Positions 1 to 8,344 of a DNA stretch of 64,000 nt are shown here, piece after piece. Source of the DNA: JBBROS01 sp963792675 (GTDB lineage: Bacteria > Pseudomonadota > Alphaproteobacteria > Acetobacterales > Acetobacteraceae); the NCBI GenBank assembly GCA_963792675.1, contig CAWBWT010000002.1:434001-498000 (forward strand). Reading direction: 5' to 3'. The position numbers were made by a program, and so were the translations under genes. Each line of letters begins with the position of its first letter. The first letter of the stretch is position 1. A model generated the notes under the pieces. It was not told the origin of the DNA and ran no database searches. It worked only from the letters and a program-made list of their open reading frames with translations.

Positions 1-1
1 A

Positions 2-586
2 GCGTCGCGGTTCATGGCCCGCGTGTGGCGGCTGGCCTCGGGCTTGCGCGACGCCGGGATGGACGCCGGGCTGGGCCAGCCGACAACCACGGACGCAGCG
101 CTGGAGCTGCGGCGGGCGACGCATCGGGCGATCGCAGCCGTCACGGAAGCGCTGGACACGTTTGCCTTCAACGTAGCGGTGGCAAAGCTGTACGAGCTGG
201 TCTCGGCGCTCGGCGAGGCGGAGCGGCACGAGGTCGATGCCGCGGTCCGGCGGGAGTCGATCCTGCTGCTGGCGCGGCTGATGGCGCCGATGGCGCCGCA
301 CATCGCCGAGGAGGTGCAGGCAATCGTGGACCCCGCCGCCACCATCCTGGTCGCCGACCAGCCCTGGCCCGAAGCGGATCCGGCCTTGCTCGCCGTGCAG
401 CGGGTGACGGTCGCGGTGCAGGTGATGGGCAAGCTGCGCGGCACCGTCGACCTGCCGCCGGGCGCTTCGGCGGATGTGGCGGTGGCGGCCGCCGAGGCCG
501 AGGTGGCGCGGCTGCTGGAAGGGAAGCGGATCGTCAAGCGCATCCACGTTCCGGACCGGATCGTCAACTTCGTGGTGGCAGGATGA
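2..586 (+). CDS. leuS: Leucyl-tRNA synthetase, C-terminal part (5' end outside window)
   Basis: Partial gene: the reading frame is open from base 2 and ends at TGA 584-586. LeuS charges tRNA-Leu with leucine in the cytoplasm. About 194 residues are visible. They correspond to the anticodon-binding alpha-helical domain (ARVWRL near the start, LMAPMAPHIAEEV in the middle) and the C-terminal domain ending in GKRIVKRIHVPDRIVNFVV, which is typical of bacterial LeuS. The stop overlaps the lptE start (ATGA), so the two are translationally coupled. The order leuS-lptE-holA is common in alphaproteobacteria and supports the identification. Confidence 0.95.
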   Translation, partial: ASRFMARVWRLASGLRDAGMDAGLGQPTTTDAALELRRATHRAIAAVTEALDTFAFNVAVAKLYELVSALGEAERHEVDAAVRRESILLLARLMAPMAPHIAEEVQAIVDPAATILVADQPWPEADPALLAVQRVTVAVQVMGKLRGTVDLPPGASADVAVAAAEAEVARLLEGKRIVKRIHVPDRIVNFVVAG

Positions 587-1110
587 AGCGTCGGGCGTTG
601 CTGCTGGGGAGTGCCGGGCTGTTGGGCGGGCTACTGGGCGGCTGCGGCTTCCGGCCCTTGTACCTTCCGGAAAGCTCCGCCGGCAGCATCGCCGGCAACG
701 AGCTGGCGGCGGTCTACGTGCCGGTGATGAGCGAGCGGGCCGGGCAACTGCTGCGTCAAGCGCTGCAGCAGCGGATGGAAGGCGCCGGAACCGGCATCGC
801 CAAGAAGTACGAGTTGGTGACGGCCCCCGCCATCACCGGCGAGGGCATCGCCATCCAGCGCGACAGTTCGACCACGCGGGTCCGGCTGAACGGCACGGCG
901 GCCTGGACGCTGCGCACGCTGGACCCGGCGCATACGGTCATCGCCTCTGGCAGCAGCCGGATCGTGGACGGCTACAACATCCTGAACCAGCAGTACTTCG
1001 CTGCCGACCTGGAAGGCGAGGCGGCGCAGCGGCGCGTGTGCGACGCCCTGGCGGACCAGATCGTGACGCAAGTGGCGATCTTCCTTCGCCGGCGCGCGGT
1101 GACGGCTTGA
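583..1110 (+). CDS. lptE: LPS-assembly lipoprotein LptE
   Basis: Probable LptE, the outer-membrane lipoprotein that plugs the LptD barrel and delivers lipopolysaccharide to the cell surface. 175 residues. The N-terminus is a lipoprotein signal peptide: basic MKRR, a hydrophobic stretch, then a lipobox LLGGC, followed by GFRPLY, which is typical of alphaproteobacterial LptE. The ATG at 583 overlaps the leuS stop, which fixes the start. The position between leuS and holA matches the usual synteny. The sequence is poorly conserved outside the N-terminus, so the call rests on the lipobox, the length and the neighbours. Confidence 0.88.
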   Translation: MKRRALLLGSAGLLGGLLGGCGFRPLYLPESSAGSIAGNELAAVYVPVMSERAGQLLRQALQQRMEGAGTGIAKKYELVTAPAITGEGIAIQRDSSTTRVRLNGTAAWTLRTLDPAHTVIASGSSRIVDGYNILNQQYFAADLEGEAAQRRVCDALADQIVTQVAIFLRRRAVTA

Positions 1111-1134
1111 GGCTGTTCGCCTCGGCGGGAGGAG

Positions 1135-1157
1135 ATCGCCGGATCAAGTCCGGCGAT
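1135..1157. repeat. REP-like hairpin with TCAAG loop
   Basis: Perfect 9-bp inverted repeat (ATCGCCGGA / TCCGGCGAT) around the loop TCAAG, followed by GAC. It lies in the 73-bp gap between lptE and holA. Three related hairpins with different stems but the same or nearly the same loop occur at 25540-25562, 25647-25667 and 59516-59538, so it belongs to a dispersed family. Confidence 0.7.
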
Positions 1158-1183
1158 GACGTCGGTGGCGGAGCCGGCCGTCG

Positions 1184-2197
1184 GTGAAGGTTGACGGGCG
1201 GCGGGTCGCGGCGTTCCTGAAAGACCCCGGGACGGCGCGCGTCGTGCTGCTCTATGGCGAGGATGAGGGGCTTGTGCGCTCGCGCGCCGAGGCGTTGACG
1301 GTCGCGGTCGCGGGCGGCACCGACGATCCGTTCCGGGTGGTGTGGCTCAACCGTGAGGATCATGGCCGGATGGCGGAGGAGGCCAGCGCGATCGCCATGC
1401 TGGGCGGCCGTCGGGTGGTGCGCGTGCGGGAGGTGACGGACGGCTTGGCCGGGGCCGTCGAGCAGGTGGCCCGCGCCCCCGGGGACAGCGTGGTGGTGCT
1501 CGAAGCCGGCGCGCTGGCCCGGCGCGGCAAGCTGGTCGCGCTGCTCGAAGGCCTGGCGAACGGTGCCGCGGTGGCCTGCTATCCCGAGGAGGGCCCGGGA
1601 TTGCGCACGGCGATCGAGGCCGGGCTGGGGGCCGAGGGCGTGCGCGCCGATGCCGACGCGCTGGATTGGCTGCGCGACCACCTCGGCGGCGACCATGCCA
1701 GCACGCGGGGCGAGATCGAAAAGCTGGTGCTGTACGCCGGGGCGGCCAAGCGGCTGGACCTCGATGCGGTGCGCGTCTGCGTCGGCGACAGCGCGTCGGT
1801 GTCGCTGGATGACGCGCTATATGCGGCGGCTTCGGGCGACGTGGCGGCCGCCGACCTCGCGACCGAGCGCAGCTTCGCCGACGGCATGACGGCGGTCGGG
1901 CTGATCCGGGCGATGTTGCTGTTCCTGTCGCGAATGCACCTGGCGCGGGGCCGAATGGACGCCGGCGCGTCGGCGCAGGAGGCGGTCAAGTCGATGCGGC
2001 CCCCGGTGTTCTGGAAGCGGGAGGCCGACATGGTGCGAGCGGTCACGGCCTGGCCGTCGCGACGCCTCGCCGCCGCGATGGGCGAGGCGCGGCGGTCGGA
2101 GCTGGCGTGCAAGCAGACCGGGGCGCCGGACGAGGCCATCGCCCGGCGGCTGATGTGGGACGTGGCGCGGGCGGGAACGGCGCTCAAGCGGCGGTAG
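1184..2197 (+). CDS. holA: DNA polymerase III delta subunit
   Basis: HolA opens the beta sliding clamp as part of the clamp-loader complex during replication. 337 residues, the normal length. The N-terminus (KVDGRRVAAFL..RVVLLYGEDEGLVR) and the segment ..LGGRRVVRVREV.. are characteristic of alphaproteobacterial HolA. No ATG fits; the first in-frame start matching the family N-terminus is GTG 1184. It follows lptE after 73 bp that hold a REP-like hairpin. It converges with the ABC ATPase gene that ends at 2226. Confidence 0.92.
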   Translation: MKVDGRRVAAFLKDPGTARVVLLYGEDEGLVRSRAEALTVAVAGGTDDPFRVVWLNREDHGRMAEEASAIAMLGGRRVVRVREVTDGLAGAVEQVARAPGDSVVVLEAGALARRGKLVALLEGLANGAAVACYPEEGPGLRTAIEAGLGAEGVRADADALDWLRDHLGGDHASTRGEIEKLVLYAGAAKRLDLDAVRVCVGDSASVSLDDALYAAASGDVAAADLATERSFADGMTAVGLIRAMLLFLSRMHLARGRMDAGASAQEAVKSMRPPVFWKREADMVRAVTAWPSRRLAAAMGEARRSELACKQTGAPDEAIARRLMWDVARAGTALKRR

Positions 2198-2225
2198 CGC
2201 AGGGCCGCGCCGTCGGGAGCGGCGG

Positions 2226-3533
2226 CTACTCTTCCTCGTCCAGGAAGAACTGGTCGGCTTCCTCGTCGTAGCCGTAGAGCTCGGCATAGCGGCCCCAGGC
2301 GATCGCGGCGTCGAGCGTTTCCTCGGCGTAGTCGGGCGACATGAAATCTTCCAGCTCGTCGCGGAAGCGAACGGCGGCGGCGCGATGGGCGGGGCGCTCG
2401 TCCAGCACCCGGCGCACCTGGGCGACCAGCGGCACGTTGCTGCGCAGCGCCGTGCCGAAGATCGCCTTGCGCGCGTCGGTGTCGGCTTCGGTGAATTGCT
2501 GCCCGAGCGGGGTGCTGCGCAGGTCGCCCTCCTCGAGCACGCCAAGGCCGAGCAGCTGCAGCGTCTCGCCCATCGGCAGCAGGTCGTCGAGCTCGAGCTG
2601 CAGCGACTGGGCCAAGGCGGGCAGGTCGGCGCGGCCGCGATACGGCGGCGCGGCGAGGGTCTCGAGCAGGCCGGCGAGCAGGTTGGTGCTGACCGGCTGC
2701 AACTGCATCGCGAGCGTCGGCGCGGCCTGGGCGGCGGCGCGGGTGGTGGGCGCCGCGCGCCGGGTCATGAGCGCGTAGATGTCGTCGACCATCTGCCGGA
2801 ACGCCGGGTCGTGGCGGTTGCGCGGGTGCGGGAACCGGACCCGCAGCTCGGAGGCGACCCGGCCCGGGTTGCTGCTGAACACCAGGATGCGGTCGCACAT
2901 CAGCACCGCCTCCTCGATGTTGTGGGTCACCATCAGGATCGACTTCACCGGCAGCTTGCCCTCCGACCACAGGTCGATGAGGTCGGTGCGCAGCGTCTCG
3001 GCAGTGAGCACGTCGAGCGCCGAGAACGGCTCGTCCATCAGCAGCAGGTCGGGGTGGACGACCAGCGCGCGAGCCAGGCCGACCCGCTGCCGCATGCCGC
3101 CCGACAGCTCCTTCGGGTAGGCGCTCTCGTAGCCGCCGAGGCCGATCAGGTCGATCGCCGCCTCGGCGCGGTCCTCGCGCTCGGCCCGGTGCACGCCCTG
3201 CGCCTCGAGCCCGAGCTCGACGTTCTCCTGCACGGTCAGCCAAGGAAACAGGGCGAAGGACTGGAACACCATGGCGACGCCGTCGGCCGGGCCGCGCAAC
3301 GGGGCGCCGCGCCAGGTGACATCGCCGGAGGTGGGCGTCAGCAGCCCGGCGATGATGCGCAGCAAGGTGGACTTGCCGGAACCGGAACGGCCGAGCAGGC
3401 CGACGATCTCACCCGCCTTCAGCGACACGTCGACGTTGTCGAGCACGACGAGGTCGGCGTTGCTGTCCTTGTAATAGGCCTGGCGGACGTTGCGGACCTG
3501 GAGCAGGTCGGCGACCGCAAGCTGCTGGTCCAT
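2226..3533 (-). CDS. ABC transporter ATPase, nitrate/sulfonate type with AAA-associated C-terminal domain
   Basis: 435 residues, clearly longer than a plain ABC ATPase (about 260). Residues 1-250 are a SsuB/NrtD-like nucleotide-binding domain with Walker A GRSGSGKS, signature LSGGMRQRV and Walker B LLLMDEPFSALD. After an Ala-rich linker, about 150 C-terminal residues match the AAA-associated domain found on such ATPases next to duplicated permeases; the protein ends in a strongly acidic tail (ADQFFLDEEE). I chose ATG 3533 rather than the TTG at 3551 that overlaps the permease stop; the gap is then 10 bp. Partner permease is directly upstream. No substrate-binding protein is adjacent, so the substrate is unknown. 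Confidence 0.85.
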   Translation of the reverse strand: MDQQLAVADLLQVRNVRQAYYKDSNADLVVLDNVDVSLKAGEIVGLLGRSGSGKSTLLRIIAGLLTPTSGDVTWRGAPLRGPADGVAMVFQSFALFPWLTVQENVELGLEAQGVHRAEREDRAEAAIDLIGLGGYESAYPKELSGGMRQRVGLARALVVHPDLLLMDEPFSALDVLTAETLRTDLIDLWSEGKLPVKSILMVTHNIEEAVLMCDRILVFSSNPGRVASELRVRFPHPRNRHDPAFRQMVDDIYALMTRRAAPTTRAAAQAAPTLAMQLQPVSTNLLAGLLETLAAPPYRGRADLPALAQSLQLELDDLLPMGETLQLLGLGVLEEGDLRSTPLGQQFTEADTDARKAIFGTALRSNVPLVAQVRRVLDERPAHRAAAVRFRDELEDFMSPDYAEETLDAAIAWGRYAELYGYDEEADQFFLDEEE

Positions 3534-3543
3534 GGCGACGGTC

Positions 3544-5271
3544 CTATCCAAGCGTGAGGCGGCGGCTGGCGTAGCTATACATCGGACGCCACAGCAGGCG
3601 GTTGAAGGCTACCACGAAGGCCGACATGACGGCGACGCCGAGCACGACCCGCGGCGTGTTTCCTTCGGCGGTGGCCTGGGCGATGTAGGCACCGAGCCCG
3701 TGCGCCTGCAGCCTGGTATTGCCCCAGCTCGCGACCTCGCTGACGATGGCGGCGTTCCAGGACCCGCCCGAGGCGGTGATCGCGCCGGTGACATAGTAGG
3801 GGAACACGCCCGGCAAAATGACCCGGCGCCACCACAGCCAGCCGCCGACGCGGAAGTTGCGGGCCGCCTCCTGCAGATCGCCCGGATAAGCGCTGGCGCC
3901 GGCGATGACGTTGAACAGGATGTACCATTGCGTGCCCAGGATCATCAGCGGCGTGAGCCAGATGTCGGGGTTGGCGCCGAACCGCACGATCAGGACGACG
4001 AAAATGGGGAAGAACAGGTTGGCCGGGAAGGCGGCGAGGAACTGCGCCACCGGCTGCGCCCGGCGGCCCCATTTCGGCCGCAAGCCAAGCCACACCCCGA
4101 TCGGCACCCAGACGAAGGTCGCGAGCGTCATCAGCACGACGACGCGGACAAGGGTGATGAGGCCGAGCTCGACCGCCGTCAGCAGGTCCGACCAAGCCAG
4201 CACGTTTCGGGCGAACACCACGATCTGCCACAAGGCGAGTGCGATCGCGACCACCAGGACGGCGGCGAACACGGCGTCGCCGGCGCGCGACGGCGACCGG
4301 CCGGCGTTGGTGCGGGCCCGGGGCAGCAGCGACATGCGCAGCCCACCGAAGGCATTGAACGCCAGCCCGAGATAATCCGACATGCGGCGCAGCAAGCGGG
4401 TGCGGCGCAGCAGCTTCAGCACCCAGGGATCCTCGGCGCCCTCCGCCGCGGTCGTCTCGAAGCGGAACTTCGCCGACCAGGCGACCAGCGGCCGGAACAG
4501 CAGCTGGTCATAGGCGAGGATCACGACGAGCATGGTCAGGATGGCGTACAGCACGGCCGTGAAATCCTGCCGCTCGAGCGCGAGCGCCACGTAGCTGCCG
4601 ATGCCTGGCAACTTCCAGGTGGTGTCGCCGACGGTGACGGCTTCGGAAGCGACGACGAAGAACCAGCCGCCGGACATCGACATCATGGTGTTCCACACCA
4701 GCCCCGGCATGGCGAACGGCACCTCCAGCCGCCAGAACCGCTGCCAGCCGGACAGGCGCAGCGACTGCGACGCCTCGTTGAGGTCGGCCGGCACGGTTTT
4801 CAGCGACTGGTACAGGCTGAACGCCATGTTCCAGGCCTGGCTGGTGAAGATGGCGAAGATGGCCGCCAGCTCGGCGCCCAGGATGCGGCCGGGGAACAGG
4901 CTCATGAAGAACACGACGGTGAAGGTCAGGAAGCCGAGGATCGGCACCGATTGCAGCATGTCGAGCACCGGGACCAGGATCAGCCCGGCGCGCCGGCTTT
5001 TGGCCGCCCAGGTCGCGTAGGTGAAGGTGAACAGCAGCGAACAGACCAGGGCCGCGAACATCCGCAGCGTGGTACGGACGGCGTAGCCGGGCAGCGCGGC
5101 CGGGTCGAGCGTGATGGTGGTGGCGTCGGGGGTGTCGAGCGGCGCCAGGGTGCCGCGGGCAACGCCGGCGACGTAGATCGCCGACGCCAGGATCAGCGCG
5201 CCGGCGACGATGTCCATCAGGTTGGGTAGGCGCCGTGCCGAAACGAACGCGGGGTGGGCGGTTTCGGACAT
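3544..5271 (-). CDS. ABC transporter permease with two fused transmembrane domains
   Basis: 575 residues, about twice a normal TauC/SsuC permease. Two EAA loops are visible, EASQSLRLSGWQRFW..G in the first half and EAARNFRVGGWLWWRR..G in the second, each in a set of about six hydrophobic segments, so one chain supplies both halves of the membrane channel. Inner membrane. It precedes the ATPase by about 10 bp and forms a two-gene operon with it. Fused double permeases of this class go with ATPases carrying the AAA-associated C-terminal domain, as here. No periplasmic binding protein is encoded next to it. Confidence 0.85.
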   Translation of the reverse strand: MSETAHPAFVSARRLPNLMDIVAGALILASAIYVAGVARGTLAPLDTPDATTITLDPAALPGYAVRTTLRMFAALVCSLLFTFTYATWAAKSRRAGLILVPVLDMLQSVPILGFLTFTVVFFMSLFPGRILGAELAAIFAIFTSQAWNMAFSLYQSLKTVPADLNEASQSLRLSGWQRFWRLEVPFAMPGLVWNTMMSMSGGWFFVVASEAVTVGDTTWKLPGIGSYVALALERQDFTAVLYAILTMLVVILAYDQLLFRPLVAWSAKFRFETTAAEGAEDPWVLKLLRRTRLLRRMSDYLGLAFNAFGGLRMSLLPRARTNAGRSPSRAGDAVFAAVLVVAIALALWQIVVFARNVLAWSDLLTAVELGLITLVRVVVLMTLATFVWVPIGVWLGLRPKWGRRAQPVAQFLAAFPANLFFPIFVVLIVRFGANPDIWLTPLMILGTQWYILFNVIAGASAYPGDLQEAARNFRVGGWLWWRRVILPGVFPYYVTGAITASGGSWNAAIVSEVASWGNTRLQAHGLGAYIAQATAEGNTPRVVLGVAVMSAFVVAFNRLLWRPMYSYASRRLTLG

Positions 5272-5405
5272 GCGCGGCCCTTCAATCGATCATGCGGGCT
5301 GTTAGCGGGTTGCGGCGGACGTGTCAGCCCAGGCCGACTGTGTCAGCCCGGGCGGGCGAATGGGCCGACTCGGAGCGCGTCCGAACGCAAGACGGATAAA
5401 TCCGG

Positions 5406-5858
5406 TCAGCCGTGACCCGTGCTGCCGAACCCGCCGGCGCCGCGTTCGGTCGAGTCGAGCGTGTCGACCTCCTGCCAGCTGGCATGGGTCACCGGGGCGA
5501 GCACGCATTGGGCGATCCGCATGCCGCGCTCGACCGTGAACGGTTCGGCGCCGGCGTTCATGACGATCACCTGCAGCTCGCCGCGGTAATCCTCGTCGAT
5601 GGTGGCCGGGCTGTTGGGCAATACGATGCCGTGGCGCAGGGCCAGGCCGGAGCGGGGCCGGATCTGCAGCTCGTGTCCCGGCGGCAGGGCGACGGCGAGG
5701 CCGGTGGGAACCAGGCGCCGTTGCCCGGGCGCCAGGACCATCGGGCCGTCCACGGCGGCCAGCAGGTCCATGCCCGCGGCGCCCGCCGTGGCGTAGGCCG
5801 GCAACGCCAAGTCCGCGCCATGCGGCAGGCGCACGACGCGAATGGTCGCCTCGGTCAC
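5406..5858 (-). CDS. dut: Deoxyuridine 5'-triphosphate nucleotidohydrolase (dUTPase)
   Basis: Hydrolyses dUTP to dUMP and pyrophosphate, keeping uracil out of DNA and supplying dUMP for thymidylate. 150 residues, as usual for trimeric dUTPases. All conserved motifs are visible: AGAAGMDLLAA (motif 1), PRSGLALRHG (2), GTIDEDYRG-like ATIDEDYRGEL (3), ERGMRIAQCV (4) and the C-terminal ERGAGGFGSTGHG arm (5). GTG 5856-5858 is the start; the family N-terminus fits exactly. It begins 5 bp after the stop of the upstream coiled-coil gene, so the two are likely cotranscribed. Confidence 0.95.
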   Translation of the reverse strand: MTEATIRVVRLPHGADLALPAYATAGAAGMDLLAAVDGPMVLAPGQRRLVPTGLAVALPPGHELQIRPRSGLALRHGIVLPNSPATIDEDYRGELQVIVMNAGAEPFTVERGMRIAQCVLAPVTHASWQEVDTLDSTERGAGGFGSTGHG

Positions 5859-5862
5859 GCGG

Positions 5863-6550
5863 TCAGGTCTTCTTGGCGCGGTAGCTCGGCGTCCACCAGC
5901 GAACTGGCTTTGGCTCGGGCGCGGCGGCGGTGCGAGGCCGGCCGCGGCCGCGCTTGACGGGGGCAGCGGGCTCGGGCGACGCGCCAGGTGCGGCAGCAGC
6001 CTTTGGTGCCGGCGCATCTTCCCGTTCAGCGACGTCCTGGCCGTTGTCCAGGCCGATGTCAGCCACGACCGCCGCGACCGGGGCGCGGGCGTCGCGCGGT
6101 GCCGGCGGCGAGCGCCTCTGCCAAGGCCTCCTGGGCGGCGACGCGCATCCGCCGCTCCTGCTCCAGCGCGTCCTTGTGGGCGAGGTCGTTGTGCGCCACG
6201 CGGGTCTGCAGCGCGGTGACGGCATGATGCTCCGCGTCGAGCGCGCGCCGGGTGGTCGAGTGGCTGGCGCGTTCGGCCTCGAGTTGGGCTTCGAGGGTCG
6301 CGATTCGCTCGCGGAGCGCCGCGGTCTCCGGCTCGGCCTTCTGGCCCAGCATGACCACCGGGACGCCGCCGTCCTGAACGAAGCGGTGGCGGGCGCGGGC
6401 CTGTTCCGGCCGTTGCTGCGGTGCCGCCTGACCGGAGCCGGTTCCCAGACCCAAAGCGCGGCGCATCCGTGTCTCGGCCGCTTGGGTGTCGCTCATCGGG
6501 TTGTTGTCGCTCTGCGGCGCCAGCGGCGCACGCCTGCCTGTATCGGACAT
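5863..6550 (-). pseudogene. Coiled-coil protein with AT-hook-like tail, frameshifted
   Basis: The first part (6550 down to about 6100) reads MSDTGRRAPL.. and contains a long heptad-like helix (about residues 75-150, ending AAQEALAEALAAG). The frame then stops at 6059, while the next frame continues to a stop at 5863 with a Pro/Ala linker, a KRGRGRPR basic motif resembling an AT-hook, and the end PVRWWTPSYRAKKT. The total span is 3n+1, so one extra base between about 6070 and 6118 explains it. I infer a single protein of about 228 residues, possibly DNA-binding. AGGA lies upstream of the ATG. The gene is 5 bp upstream of dut. Function unknown. Confidence 0.6.
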
Positions 6551-6707
6551 CTGATCCTAATTTCGATTGGATTACAACTTCGACGCTGCTGCGATACGGT
6601 GGTCGGACGCGGTCGAGTCCGGTGCGTAGCGGTTCCCGCATATTTAATGGATGATTGCAAGCCCGCATGCAAGACTGCATCTCCGCTTTGTCACAAGCCC
6701 GCTCATT

Positions 6708-7019
6708 TCAAGCGGCAGGCGACAGGACGTAAATAACACGGCTTGCCAGGATAGGCTTTACCTTCGCGGCATAGGCGGCCATGTGCGGTGACGCCGCGTG
6801 TGCCTGCAACGCGTCCATGCTTGCCCATTTCTCGATCACAACGAAACTGTCGGTGCCCAACTGTGTCTGCATCGAGCCCGTCGGCACGGCATCGGTCGCC
6901 GGCGCGTACTCGATGCAGCCTGTTTCGGCATGGACGGCGGGCATGTTGGCGCGGAAAGCCTCCAATACGGCGTCGCGCTGCCCGGGTTGCGCGGTGATGA
7001 TGGCGATGACGTGGATCAT
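6708..7019 (-). CDS. Antibiotic biosynthesis monooxygenase (ABM) domain protein
   Basis: 103-residue single-domain protein of the dimeric ferredoxin-like ABM fold. Start IHVIAIITAQPGQRDAVLEAF, then ETGCIEYAPATD, then FVVIEKWASMDALQAHAASPHM, which is the standard pattern of this family (YgiN-like quinol monooxygenases and relatives). I chose ATG 7017-7019 because GGGAGG sits 5 bases upstream of it; the ATG at 7031 would put that site inside the gene. Divergent from the beta-lactamase-fold gene. The substrate is not predictable. Confidence 0.82.
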   Translation of the reverse strand: MIHVIAIITAQPGQRDAVLEAFRANMPAVHAETGCIEYAPATDAVPTGSMQTQLGTDSFVVIEKWASMDALQAHAASPHMAAYAAKVKPILASRVIYVLSPAA

Positions 7020-7147
7020 GAAGCCTCCCATTTTTTATACGTCAATACTTGGCGACAGCTTGCGCGAAACCGCAATGCCTGGCGAGAGGCGACGTTTCCG
7101 ACCCTGATGCGTTGCTGCCCGCATGAGTGACCTGCGGAGGACCGGCG

Positions 7148-8344
7148 ATGGATGAGGCAAGCACGGCGGGCGTCGACCCGGTGCGTCTGGCAAAGATCGG
7201 CGGCTGGATGCAGCGCTGGATCGACAGCGGGCGCTTGGCCGGCGCGTCGGTGCTGGTGCACCGGCGGGGGCGGACGGTCTACGCCGGCCACGCCGGGCTG
7301 GCCGACCGCGAGCGAGGCTTGCCGATGGCCTCGGACACGGTGGTACGGCTCTATTCGATGACCAAGCCGCTGACCAGCGTCGCGCTGATGATGCTGTACG
7401 AGGACGGGCTGTTCCAGCTCGACGACCCGGTCGCTTCGGTGCTGCCGGAGTTCGCCGAGATGCGCGTATGGGCAGGCGAGGGGCGTGACCCGGTGCCGGC
7501 GGAGCGCGGCATCACCTATCGCGACCTGCTCACTCACACCTCGGGCCTCACCTACGGCTTCATGAACGCGACCCCGGTCGATGCGATGTACCGCGACACC
7601 GGGGTGGATTTCCAAACGTCCGACTTCACCTTGGGCGAGGTGGTTGCCAAGGCGGCTGCCCTGCCGCTGCTGGCGCAGCCGGGCACGCGCTGGAACTACA
7701 GCGTCGCCACCGACGTCGCCGGGCACCTCGTGGCCGTCCTGTCGGGCCAGCCGTTCGACGTCTTCCTGCGGGAGCGGGTGCTGGCGCCGCTGCGCATGGG
7801 CGAGACGGGATTCGCGGTGCGCGACGACCAGCGGCCGCGCTTCGCAGCCAATTACGCGCGCGGGCAGGACGGCGCGGCGGCGCTGCTCGACGACCCGGCT
7901 ACCAGCATCTTTCTCACACGGCGGCTGCCGTCGGGCGGCGGCGGCCTGGTCGGCACCGGCGAAAACTACCTGCGGTTCTGCCGCTTCCTGCTGGGAGGCG
8001 GCGAGCTGGACGGGGTGCGGCTGCTGGGACGCAAGACGGTCGAGCTGATGATGTCGAACCACCTCGACGGCGACATGGCGGCCATGGGACAGGCGCGGTT
8101 CAGCGAGAGCACCTATACCGGCATCGGCTTCGGGCTGGGCTTTTCGGTGATGCTCGACCCGGCCCGGGCGCAGATCGTCGGCACGCCGGGGGAATGCGCC
8201 TGGGGCGGGGCAGCGAGCACGGCGTTCTGGGTCGATCCGGCCGAGGACCTTGCGGTGGTGTTCCTGACCCAGCTCACGCCCAGCAGCACCTACCCGGTGC
8301 GGCGGGAGTTGCGGGTGCTGGTTTACTCGGCGCTGGTGGACTGA
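7148..8344 (+). CDS. Serine hydrolase of the class C beta-lactamase/EstB family
   Basis: 398 residues. The catalytic SxxK motif is SMTK (residues 70-73), inside VVRLYSMTKPLTSVALM, and the second catalytic tyrosine is probably in WNYSVATDV (about 182-190). HTSGLTYGF is typical of the family. These proteins are usually esterases or peptidases rather than antibiotic-inactivating lactamases. No signal peptide is visible, so it is probably cytoplasmic. I chose ATG 7148 because GGAGG (7136-7140) precedes it by 7 bases; the upstream start at 7127 would place that site inside the gene. Its stop abuts the stop of the convergent cyclodeaminase-like gene. Confidence 0.85.
   Translation: MDEASTAGVDPVRLAKIGGWMQRWIDSGRLAGASVLVHRRGRTVYAGHAGLADRERGLPMASDTVVRLYSMTKPLTSVALMMLYEDGLFQLDDPVASVLPEFAEMRVWAGEGRDPVPAERGITYRDLLTHTSGLTYGFMNATPVDAMYRDTGVDFQTSDFTLGEVVAKAAALPLLAQPGTRWNYSVATDVAGHLVAVLSGQPFDVFLRERVLAPLRMGETGFAVRDDQRPRFAANYARGQDGAAALLDDPATSIFLTRRLPSGGGGLVGTGENYLRFCRFLLGGGELDGVRLLGRKTVELMMSNHLDGDMAAMGQARFSESTYTGIGFGLGFSVMLDPARAQIVGTPGECAWGGAASTAFWVDPAEDLAVVFLTQLTPSSTYPVRRELRVLVYSALVD

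Noticed and set aside
1579..3243. 554-codon minus-strand frame across holA and the ABC ATPase
   Set aside because: Crosses two well-supported genes out of frame and has only low-complexity Arg/Ala/Pro sequence.
3490..5229. 579-codon open frame on the plus strand opposite the ABC permease
   Set aside because: Shadow of the real minus-strand gene in GC-rich DNA; the translation is rich in Arg/Gln/His/Gly with no domain.
7148..8344. Antibiotic-resistance beta-lactamase
   Set aside because: Has SxxK and a Tyr motif of the class C fold, but lacks a signal peptide and the KTG-type lactamase context; an esterase/peptidase-like hydrolase is more likely.
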